A stretch of DNA of 64,000 bases from Marinimicrobium locisalis. Its GTDB lineage: Bacteria > Pseudomonadota > Gammaproteobacteria > Pseudomonadales > Cellvibrionaceae. Below the pieces are notes generated by a model. That model saw only the letters and a program-made list of their open reading frames with translations, did not search any database and was not told where the DNA came from. Every line of letters starts with the position of its first letter. The stretch's first letter is position 1. Made by a program: the position numbers and the translations under genes. The DNA lies in NCBI RefSeq assembly GCF_039822625.1, contig NZ_JBDLLG010000027.1:6253-70252 (forward strand), read 5' to 3'. Below, piece after piece: positions 1-8,200 of this stretch.

Positions 1-549
1 TTCCATTCTCACGGCATTAACCGGTAAATGATGCAGTGGTTGCCAATTAACCGGCGCATCAAATTCCTGGACATAGTCCCGCGTAGAGTCCAAGTGGTAC
101 GAATACATAAAGGTTAGATTTTCGCCGATAACCTGCTCCATGGCACGCGGATGGAACAGTGACATGGATTTGGGGAAGTTTATCGCTTTGATGAAATCAA
201 AGGACATGCCCAGCTCTGCTACTGTGCCGGAGAACCAAGGGCCATTAAAGGCCCACGCGTGGTAAAAAAACTCCAACTTATCAAAGTGATCTTTGACCCC
301 CTTTTCGGCTTTTTGTTCGTTATACATACTGCGAAAGGGCATGGAACCACCAGACTGAGAGCCTGACCGGTAGCGACGTTGAGGGAAGGTGGGTAAATGA
401 TTGGCGCGGCGCGGACTATGCCGCGGTGCTTTAAAGCTGATAAGCGTACCATCCAGATCGCTAGAGATTGTTCGCGCCCAGCGAAAGCTGGGGCCCTTGG
501 GCACCACTAATTGCTTTGGCTCGCGCAGCTTTAGACGAACATTCATCAT
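1..549 (-). CDS. Unknown protein, 3' truncated by the window edge; divergent member of the 297-aa family
   Basis: Open from an ATG at 549 to the window edge (183 codons seen, no stop). A purine-rich AAAGGGG lies upstream of the start. The N-terminus is basic, with no signal peptide or membrane segment. From about residue 105 it can be aligned by eye with the two 297-aa proteins upstream in the same operon: a stretch around SLFHPRAMEQVIGENL matches their CFNPEQLERLLLHSL, and APVNWQ matches their TPVNWQ at the same relative position. I therefore read it as a divergent third paralogue. It sits 12 bp after the small membrane protein gene. No function is recognised. Confidence 0.65.
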   Translation of the reverse strand, partial: MMNVRLKLREPKQLVVPKGPSFRWARTISSDLDGTLISFKAPRHSPRRANHLPTFPQRRYRSGSQSGGSMPFRSMYNEQKAEKGVKDHFDKLEFFYHAWAFNGPWFSGTVAELGMSFDFIKAINFPKSMSLFHPRAMEQVIGENLTFMYSYHLDSTRDYVQEFDAPVNWQPLHHLPVNAVRME

Positions 550-561
550 TGGCCGACCCCT

Positions 562-915
562 TTATTTGTACTTTTTGCCTTTGAGCTTTTTGGCGCCAGA
601 CTGCACTGTGGTACTGACATAATACATGGCGCCTCCCAGGCCGACCGCGCCAGCAGTGGAAAGCCCAAACCCGAGAACACCAAAGGCGGCGCTGGCCGTC
701 GATAAACCAAATAGCCCGGTTTTCAATGCGCTTTGCGCTGTTACGTCGGAGTGCAAATGATTGCCGACGACTTCAGAGGGACGCAACCCGGCGCTCTTGC
801 CACTACCGAGAGGTGTTATGTCAAGATCTTTGGCTATTTTTAAGCCCGAATTCCCCGATGTAGGAGTTAGGCCCTTGCCGCTGCCAGGGGCGATGTCTTC
901 TCCTACTTGGGTCAT
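562..915 (-). CDS. Small Gly/Ser/Ala-rich membrane protein, unknown
   Basis: 117 aa, ATG at 915 with AGGA about 7 bases upstream. The first half is polar and Gly/Ser-rich. Residues about 65-105 are a long Ala/Gly/Leu-rich hydrophobic stretch (GLFGLSTASAAFGVLGFG, then AGAVGLGGAMYYV) that could form one or two membrane helices. The C-terminus is strongly basic (KKLKGKKYK). A motif SAGLRPSEVVGNHL recalls the ADGLRP and GNHF segments just before the hydrophobic segment of the 387-aa protein in the same operon, so the two C-terminal regions may be related. Family unknown. The gene is placed tightly between a lipoprotein gene and the truncated paralogue. Confidence 0.6.
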   Translation of the reverse strand: MTQVGEDIAPGSGKGLTPTSGNSGLKIAKDLDITPLGSGKSAGLRPSEVVGNHLHSDVTAQSALKTGLFGLSTASAAFGVLGFGLSTAGAVGLGGAMYYVSTTVQSGAKKLKGKKYK

Positions 916-995
916 GCTCCCATCCTCGTGCTCCGATGGTTATGGGAGGCTGGATCAACAATCTCCCCAACGGCCAGCGCCGAACCCGGTTTGCC

Positions 996-1643
996 CTAGC
1001 TCTTTGAGTGTCCGATAAGGCCCACGGATTCCACATTCTTATTCTTCAACAGCGTAATAATGTCGAAAAGGTTTCCAGCATCCACGCCTTCTTCCAAGTA
1101 GAGGTACACCTGGGCGACTGAGTCGCCCTTCCTCGGGAGGGATATATCAATCGCTTTAGATATCGTCTCAAGCGACGTATCCGAAAGCGGTTTATTATCG
1201 ATGAGGACGTCCCCACTAGCAGAGAGGGTAAGAACCAATGTATTGGGGGCGGAAGGGTTAATATGTTTCTCGGCCTCCTTACCCAATAGAAGCTCTACGA
1301 CCTTCTGTTTTGGAAAGAAAAAGTCTTCGAAGCTATCGCACTGCCAGCTCCGTCCCAACCGGGATTCGAACGTTCTATGTATGGCCTTATGGAACCCTGA
1401 AAAGCTCTCGACCTCCATAGACTTCAAGTCGGACCGGAACTGATCATTCTCAATATCCATCGATTTTGAAGCAATATATCCGTAAACCTCCTGAAGACTA
1501 TCTTGATTATCAACCTCGGACCACGCCGCAGGATCATAAAGATCGCAATAACTCTCTGTAGCCTCCCTATAGGTCACCCCTTGAGCCTGGCAAGCGATCA
1601 GGGTAAGCGGAATCAGAGCCAATAGCGCTTTTGTACAGCTCAT
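996..1643 (-). CDS. Lipoprotein with ExbD/TolR-like C-terminal domain
   Basis: 215 aa from the ATG at 1643, chosen because it directly starts a lipoprotein signal (hydrophobic ALLALIPLTLIAC, lipobox LIAC, Cys at residue 18) and has GGAG 9 bases upstream. A longer in-frame start at 1703 would bury the signal. Residues 20-125 match nothing I know. The C-terminal 80 residues (LVLTLSASGDVLIDNKPLS, then VYLYLEEGVDAGNLFDII, then LLKNKNVESVGLIG) follow the pattern of the periplasmic ExbD/TolR domain: a beta hairpin with a 'NxxPL' turn, then a strand, a helix and V-GL. No ExbB or TonB gene is nearby and no N-terminal TolR-type helix is present, so only the fold is borrowed. The domain call is an inference from pattern. 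Confidence 0.7.
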   Translation of the reverse strand: MSCTKALLALIPLTLIACQAQGVTYREATESYCDLYDPAAWSEVDNQDSLQEVYGYIASKSMDIENDQFRSDLKSMEVESFSGFHKAIHRTFESRLGRSWQCDSFEDFFFPKQKVVELLLGKEAEKHINPSAPNTLVLTLSASGDVLIDNKPLSDTSLETISKAIDISLPRKGDSVAQVYLYLEEGVDAGNLFDIITLLKNKNVESVGLIGHSKS

Positions 1644-1733
1644 TGGCTCATGACTCCAAAAGCACGCATACAGAACCCCTCGTTCAGGTGAGTCGAACGG
1701 CAACGATTGGATAGAAGAAGCCCCTTCAGTTAA

Positions 1734-2897
1734 TCAAGATTGAAGCAGGTCTTTATCACTTACGTACCACCGTTGATTACCCTTGCCAAACGTACAGCTG
1801 ATTCCGGCACCAATAGTTTTGGACTTTTTGACCATACCCGCCACAATAACGCCGGTAGCTACTAAACACGATAGCGTCGCGAAATGATTGCCACTGAGCA
1901 GCGCATCAACTCCATTTTCTACAATCTTGGTGGCTCCACCTCCCCCCAGGGGGCGAAGGCCATCCGCGGCCGACACTGTGCCACTGGAACCTAGCCCGAT
2001 GGCGGCCGCTTTTCCGATTTCAGCGCCCACGTTCTTGAGAGTGCTCCACCGACGCAGGTCGCGATAGCTGGTGTTCAGGCCGACAAAGTTCATGCCTGCA
2101 TCGGCACAGAGTTGCTTAAGCTGATTCTCTGAATCAATACTGGGGTTGGAAAAGTACACGTTTTGGTTTTCGGCTTGAGCCGTGGCCTTTAGCAGTTTGG
2201 ACATATTTTTGAAGGTGTGAGCCCCTTCACCATGCACAAGCCAGTTCACCGGTAGTTTATTCTGCGTGCCGTGCTGGATTACAGAAGCCAGCTGCTGGGC
2301 GGCTTCGGGCTTTTTGTGCTGGCCTTTTTCTACCCAGAACACGGAGTAGGGGCCCTCCGCATCGTGAGGAATAAGGTATTTAGCCTTGCTATAGCCGCCG
2401 ACCACATGCTCAACCAACCGGTCGCTGGCATCATCGAGGTTGTCAAAACGGCCCGAAACGGCCGCATAGTGGGCGGTTCCCCCCTCGCTTCTCCACTGGT
2501 GATCACCGTTCAAGGAGTCCACAGAACTTTTGGAGGGAAGCCATGCTTTGTCATCAGGATCGTAGGCGACGCTGTAAAGTCCCACCCTCCGATCATCATT
2601 ACCATGGCCGATTGCCAGAAGCTGAATAAGCACCACACCATTAAACATATAGTACTTGAGTGTCACATTTCCAGAAGCGATCGTGCGCGCATCGCCGGCG
2701 GGGTTGAGGCTTTTTCCTTGCAGGGGATTAGCATTTAGCCCGACGACCTGACGGAAAATGGTCGTCAGGTGGTAGCTTTTCCGGTAGTCCTTCAGGGCCT
2801 GTTGAACGATATCCACCATTTCGTTCTTGACGTAGACCGTTCGCCCTGCCCCCTGGAAGCCAGCGTAGACCTGGGTATAGCCCGCGTAGTTCTTCAT
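1734..2897 (-). CDS. Unknown 387-aa protein with C-terminal hydrophobic segment
   Basis: ATG at 2897 with GGAG upstream. There is no signal peptide. Three parts can be seen: residues 1-125 (VYVKNEMVDIVQQALKDY start, then beta-rich text with YYMFNGVVLIQLLAIGHG); residues about 140-290, including PVNWLVHGEGAHTF and LCADAGMNFVGLN, which look like alternating alpha/beta structure; and a Gly-rich tail (LRPLGGGGATK) followed by a likely membrane helix, SCLVATGVIVAGMV. It lies 46 bp downstream of the 297-aa paralogue gene and 91 bp before the lipoprotein gene, all on one strand. I do not recognise the family. A secreted or membrane-associated accessory system is possible but unproven. Confidence 0.65.
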   Translation of the reverse strand: MKNYAGYTQVYAGFQGAGRTVYVKNEMVDIVQQALKDYRKSYHLTTIFRQVVGLNANPLQGKSLNPAGDARTIASGNVTLKYYMFNGVVLIQLLAIGHGNDDRRVGLYSVAYDPDDKAWLPSKSSVDSLNGDHQWRSEGGTAHYAAVSGRFDNLDDASDRLVEHVVGGYSKAKYLIPHDAEGPYSVFWVEKGQHKKPEAAQQLASVIQHGTQNKLPVNWLVHGEGAHTFKNMSKLLKATAQAENQNVYFSNPSIDSENQLKQLCADAGMNFVGLNTSYRDLRRWSTLKNVGAEIGKAAAIGLGSSGTVSAADGLRPLGGGGATKIVENGVDALLSGNHFATLSCLVATGVIVAGMVKKSKTIGAGISCTFGKGNQRWYVSDKDLLQS

Positions 2898-2943
2898 CGC
2901 ATACTCCTTTTTTCCTTTGCAATAGGATTGCTTCAGTTGTGAA

Positions 2944-3837
2944 TCAGTATAATTTGGGAGGGGGCGAACACTCCCCCTCGAATACCAATGAGTCCTCGCC
3001 TGCCATAAAATCCCCTTGGCGGTAGCTGCCGTAGTAGCGCCAGTTCTCGGGATCGCGTTGAGTACTGTACCGCGCCCCAGGATTCCGCTGTCGCGCGCTT
3101 GCTTTCTGTTGAGTACTCTCCGGGGACAGCTTCAGTTTTAGGCTCGGGATAATGGCGTTAATGCGGCTAAACATCAGAGCGTTGCTGGGCTCGGCAGGAA
3201 GGGATCCGATAGAGGAAAAGCTAACCAACAGGTACTTGTCTTTGAAAAGAGGGGTTGCCAGCCAAGCCGTAAAGCGAGACTCGTCATTGAACGGTGTATT
3301 AGTGGGCTCCCAGTCCGCTTTTCGGCTCCAAGATTCGTAGTACACCCAGTCCACGTCATGGAGCGTTTTTATTTGCCAGTTCACCGGGGTGGTATGTTCA
3401 TTGAGACCAAAACCCGGGCCACGACTATAATACAAACTATGTAGCAATAGGCGCTCTAGCTGTTCTGGGTTAAAGCAGTCAAAATTCGTTTCCATGCGCG
3501 AAATGTCGCAAACCACCGCACTACATTGCAATGTTCCCAGATGGCGAGATCGCCAAATTGACCCATAGGTTTGCCATTTCCGCTTCAGAATACCGGAGTC
3601 GCTGACACCCTTAAAGGTTGGAGGGTAGCCATTTCGGTCTGGCTTTTCGCTGTAGCGGTAAAGGTTAGCCTGAAATAGATTGAATTGCTTACCATATTTT
3701 TCTTCGGGAAACTCATAGTCCTGGGGCGGCAGCGTGATACTAAACTCGCAACCCGAGAGATCCAGGTTCAGTGTGTCCCATTGGCGAGGCTGCTTAAAGC
3801 AGGGACGTTTTCTAGAGGCGAACAAGCGGTTGAACAT
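2944..3837 (-). CDS. Unknown 297-aa protein, paralogue copy 1
   Basis: ATG at 3837 with AAGGA upstream. The protein is rich in Tyr, Trp and Pro, with no signal peptide or membrane helix, so it is probably cytoplasmic. Marks include LPPQDYEFPEEKYG near the N-terminus, TPVNWQIKTLHDVDWVYYES in the middle and ALMFSRINAIIPSLKLKL, then RDPENWRYYGSYRQGDFM, near the C-terminus. A tandem copy lies upstream at 4239-5132; the two ends of the gene are nearly identical between copies while the middle has diverged. Function unknown. The paired arrangement upstream of a membrane protein and a lipoprotein suggests a specificity, adaptor or immunity-like role (inference only). Confidence 0.7.
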   Translation of the reverse strand: MFNRLFASRKRPCFKQPRQWDTLNLDLSGCEFSITLPPQDYEFPEEKYGKQFNLFQANLYRYSEKPDRNGYPPTFKGVSDSGILKRKWQTYGSIWRSRHLGTLQCSAVVCDISRMETNFDCFNPEQLERLLLHSLYYSRGPGFGLNEHTTPVNWQIKTLHDVDWVYYESWSRKADWEPTNTPFNDESRFTAWLATPLFKDKYLLVSFSSIGSLPAEPSNALMFSRINAIIPSLKLKLSPESTQQKASARQRNPGARYSTQRDPENWRYYGSYRQGDFMAGEDSLVFEGECSPPPKLY

Positions 3838-4238
3838 CGCGATATTACATCCTTCCGGTTTACGGCGTCGTTGTTAAGCCCTTGAGCTTACCGGGATTGG
3901 GAGGGAAAGGACAAAGATAGACGGTGACGGAGAAGCAGCATTGGTTCCCGCCAATTTACCTGGCTCCGCAGAGGCTCTGCCTGGAGAGTGTGGCTGTCTA
4001 TGTTGATAAGGGTAGATTATGTCCATATCCATTCCTTTTCGACTCCGAAACTAATTGCTAATTCTAAACGACATTCAACCGACATAGCCATACTTGTCAA
4101 GATATTTTTTGTGACTCACATCTCAGATATAGCTGGGAAATAGGCGACAAGGGATTTCCGGCTCGATACCCGTTTTGTTTGTTGGTGAGGAGGACCGTTC
4201 GCACTTGTTATTTGATTACCAGCCACTTCATCAGTGCA
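3838..4238. other. 401-bp gap between the tandem paralogues
   Basis: No convincing open frame, hairpin or repeat was seen. It is AT-richer than the flanking genes and probably carries the promoter of the downstream paralogue (minus strand). It is the only long gap inside this otherwise tight run of genes. Confidence 0.4.
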
Positions 4239-5132
4239 TCAGTACAGTTTTGGAGGCGGCGAGCACTCCCCCTCGAATACCAGTGGATCCTCGTCTGCCA
4301 TGAAATCCCCTTGGCGGTAGCTGCCGTAGTAGCGCCAGTTCTCGGGATCGCGTTGAGTACTGTACCGCGCCCCAGGATTCCGCTGTCGCGCGCTTGCTTT
4401 CTGTTGAGTACTCTCCGGGGACAGCTTCAGTTTTAGGCTCGGGATAATGGCGTTAATGCGACTAAACATCAGAGCGTTGCTGGGCTCGGCAGGAACGGAT
4501 CCGATGGAGAAAAAGCTAAGCAGCAGATACTTGTCTTTGAATAGGGGAGTTGCCAGCCAAGCAGTAAAGAGAGAAGCATCATTAATAGCTGTCCTAGCCG
4601 GTTCCCACTCCGCTTTTCGGCTCCAAGACTCGTAGTACGCCCAATCTACACCATGAATTGTCTTAACCTCCCAGTTAACTGGCGTGGTGTATTCGTTTAG
4701 TCCGCCCCCAGGACCGAAAGTGTAATACAAGCCATGCATTAACAAGCGCTCAAACTGCTCTGGATTAAAGCTATTGAATTCCGTTGCCATTCGCGATATA
4801 TCGCAAACGACTGCACTGCACTGCAATGTTCCCAGGTGCTGAGACCGCCATATCGGCCCGTAGGTATACCAATTTCGATTCAACACCCCAGCGTCACTAA
4901 CGCCCTTGAAGGTAGGAGGGTAGCCATTTCTGTCCGGCTTTTCGCTGTAATAGTAGAAATCGGCATCAAATAGGTTGAATTGCTTACCATATTTTTCTTC
5001 GGGAAACTCATAGTCCTGGGGCGGCAGCGTGATACTGAACTCGCAACCCGAGAGATCCAGGTTCAGCGTGTCCCATTGGCGAGGCTGCTTAAAGCAGGGG
5101 CGTTTTCTAGAGGCTAACAAGCGGTTGAACAT
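4239..5132 (-). CDS. Unknown 297-aa protein, paralogue copy 2
   Basis: The start is taken as the ATG at 5132, the position homologous to copy 1; a GTG directly before it (5135) is also possible. AAGG lies upstream. The first ~54 codons and the last ~75 codons are almost identical to copy 1 at both DNA and protein level, for example the shared GCEFSITLPPQDYEFPEEK and the shared C-terminal SPPPKLY. The central ~150 residues carry many replacements (copy 1 RGPGFGLNEHTTPV, copy 2 FGPGGGLNEYTTPV). This pattern fits duplication followed by gene conversion at the ends or diversification in the middle. It is first in the operon. Function unknown. Confidence 0.7.
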   Translation of the reverse strand: MFNRLLASRKRPCFKQPRQWDTLNLDLSGCEFSITLPPQDYEFPEEKYGKQFNLFDADFYYYSEKPDRNGYPPTFKGVSDAGVLNRNWYTYGPIWRSQHLGTLQCSAVVCDISRMATEFNSFNPEQFERLLMHGLYYTFGPGGGLNEYTTPVNWEVKTIHGVDWAYYESWSRKAEWEPARTAINDASLFTAWLATPLFKDKYLLLSFFSIGSVPAEPSNALMFSRINAIIPSLKLKLSPESTQQKASARQRNPGARYSTQRDPENWRYYGSYRQGDFMADEDPLVFEGECSPPPKLY

Positions 5133-5242
5133 CACGACCTTATATCCTTTCTCGCCTGGCTTTGGCGATCAGTATTCCCAGTGCTTCTGGCTGCGGATGG
5201 CAGACTGTTTTCATTAACAGCCTGCCAACATCGCTACGCTTA

Positions 5243-8200
5243 TCACTTCCGGCGGACCGCTCGCTGACGCGAGAGGCCCATCAGGAGCAGTGCCATCAGT
5301 AGCCACAGTGATACTTGACCACCGCCACCTGAGCCGCCGCCGGAGGATTCTTCGTCGCCTCCGTTGCTATTGTTGTCGCCGCCGGAATTACCTTCGTTGG
5401 TTTCCTCTTCAGTTTCCTCCTCCGACGTTTCCTCTTCTTCCGAGGTGGCTGCTTCCACGGACCACTCGAGGGTCACTTCCCCGGATGACAGTACCGGGTT
5501 GCCGTTATCAAACGCGGTGGCGCTTACCTGGTAGTCGCCTTCATCGAGGTCGGCCGGATCGAAGCGGAACCGAGCCGCACCGCCGGGCGCGACCGGCAGA
5601 CTGCCGGTTTGCCACTCAAGGGTATGCTCGTCACCACCATTGGGATCGTCCACTTCGGCCTCAATGGTCACTTGGCCGGCTTCCGGGTCGACCACTTCGA
5701 CCGGCTGGCCGTCCTGAAGCACTCTCAGAGTGAGGGACGGAGCGAGGTTTTCGTCGGTGAGCGTCAACGTATGGAGGCGGCGCTCTTCATCTACTGGCAT
5801 TTCGAACGCATCGCTTTCGCCGGCACGGGCGCTTTGAATTTCCAGCCTTAGCGTTTCCTCGATTTCGAACTCGTCGTCACGGGCGACCGGGATGATCAAC
5901 GCTGCTTCTTCTTCAAGCGCCTCGCCGAATTCAATGACCACGGTCAGCTCGTTGGGATCGACGCCTTGCTCACCGTCGGTGACCAGATCATTCAGGTTCG
6001 CCGTGCTGTCGTTTTCGATCCAGGCGGCGCTGACTTCGATCGGGTATTCCGGTGAGGGGCCGGACAGGGTAACGGCAATCCGAGCTTGCTTATTTTCACC
6101 AGTGGTGCTCTCGGCCTGACCGAAACGGACCAGCGGATAGACATTGACGGCTTGTTCCATGGGCTCGGAGCGGTTGCCGGCATCGTCCACGGCGCGCCAT
6201 TGCAGAGTCAAAGCCCCGGAAGGCAGCTCAACCCGGTTATCGGCATCCATGGTCAAGGCTTCGTCGGCCAAGCTCACTTCGTAATTCACTTGGGAGTCGA
6301 AGTTGTCGTAGCCCAGCGCGTCTTGGACACGCAGGGTGACCCGGGTGGTTTCGCCGGTGGCGGCAACCTTGATGGACTCGGGAACTTCAACCATTTCAGG
6401 CGCTTGGTCGTCTTCCCAGAGAGCGGGATTGTTGGGGTAAGCATCCTCGGAGTTGACGAAGCCATCGTTGTCGGTGTCGTTTGGATGCTCGTCCAGCGTC
6501 AGCCCGGAGCCCTCTTGGCAGCTAGTATCGCAGCCTTCATGCCACGCGTCAGGGAGGCTGTCTTCGTCCGCGTCCACTGAGGCAGCAGGATTGGCCGGGA
6601 AGGCGTCTTGTTCATTCACCGCACCGTCGTTATCGGTGTCGTTCGGGTGCCCATCCAAGGTCAGGCCGGAACTGTCCTGACAAGAGGTGTCACAGCCATC
6701 GCGCCAAGCGTCGGGCAGGCCGTCTTCGTCGACATCCACGGACGCCGCCGCAATTAATGGGAAGGCATCGGCGTCGTTGTTGATGCCATCGCCGTCGTTA
6801 TCCGTATCGAGGGTGAGAGCCGATTCGGACTGACAGGTCGCATCACAGTTCCCGTTCCAAGCATCCGGGTTCCCATCACCGTCTGTGTCTACCGAGGCTT
6901 CGGCCAGCTGCGGGAAATCGTCTTTATCATTAACCACCCCGTCATTGTCGGTGTCGTCGAGATGATCGTCCAACGTCAGCCCTGAGCTCTCTTGGCAGTC
7001 TATATCACAGCCTTCATGCCACGCATCAGGGAGACCGTCTTCGTCGGCGTCTACCGAGGCGGCAGGATTGCCCGGGAAGGTGTCTTGTTCATTCACCGCA
7101 CCGTCGTTATCGGTGTCGTTCGGATGCCCATCCAAGGTCAGGCCGGAGCTGTCCTGGCAAGAGGTGGCACAGCCATCGTGCCAAGCGTCGGGCAGGCCGT
7201 CTTCGTCGGTATCCAAAGAGGCTGCCGCGATCAACGGGAAATCATCGGCGCCATTGATCGCGCCGTCGTTGTCAGTGTCATCAAGACGCTCGTCCAATGT
7301 CAGACCCGACTCACTCTCGCAGGTACTGTCGCACCCTTCATTCCAGGCATCAGGAAACCCATCTTCGTCGACATCCACGGACGCCGCCGCAATTAATGGG
7401 AAGGCATCGGCGTCATTGTTGATGCCATCGCCGTCGTTATCCGTATCGAGGGTGAGAGCCGATTCGGACTGACAGGTCGCATCACAGTTCCCGTTCCAAG
7501 CATCCGGGTTCCCATCACCGTCTGTGTCTACCGAGGCTTCGGCCAGCTGCGGGAAATCGTCTTCATCATTAACCACCCCGTCATTGTCGGTGTCGTCGAG
7601 ATGATCGTCCAACGTCAGCCCTGAGTTCTCTTCGCAGTCTGTATCACAACCTTCATGCCACGCATCAGGGAGACCGTCTTCGTCGGCATCCTTGGACGCC
7701 GCCGCGATTAACGGGAAGGCATCCGCATCGTTGTCGACCCCATCGCCGTCGTTATCCGTATCGAGAATGAGGGCTGAAGACGACTGACAAGTCACGTCGC
7801 AGCTCTCATTCCAAGTATCCGGGTTTCTATCACCATCGGTGTCGACCGAGGCCTCGGCAAGCTGCGGGAAGTCATCGTCGTCATTAATCACACCGTCGTT
7901 GTCAGTGTCATCAATATGTTCATCGAGTACCAAGCCTGAGTCACCTTGGCAGGTGGTGCCACACCCTTCGTGCCAGGCGTCAGGCAGTCCATCTTCGTCG
8001 GCATCCATGGACGCCGCCGCTATTAACGGGAAGGCATCGGCGTCGTTGTTGACTCCATCCCCATCCTTATCCTTATCTAGGGTGAGGACAGACGTCGACT
8101 GACAAGTCGCATCGCAGCTTTCGCTCCAAGCATCCGGGTTTCCATCACCGTCGGTGTCAACCGAAGCTTCGGCGAGCTGCGGGAAATCATCCTCGTCATT

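Noticed and set aside
996..1643. Calling the gene exbD or tolR
   Set aside because: Only the C-terminal domain pattern matches; the N-terminus is a lipoprotein signal plus an unknown domain, and no exbB/tolQ is adjacent.
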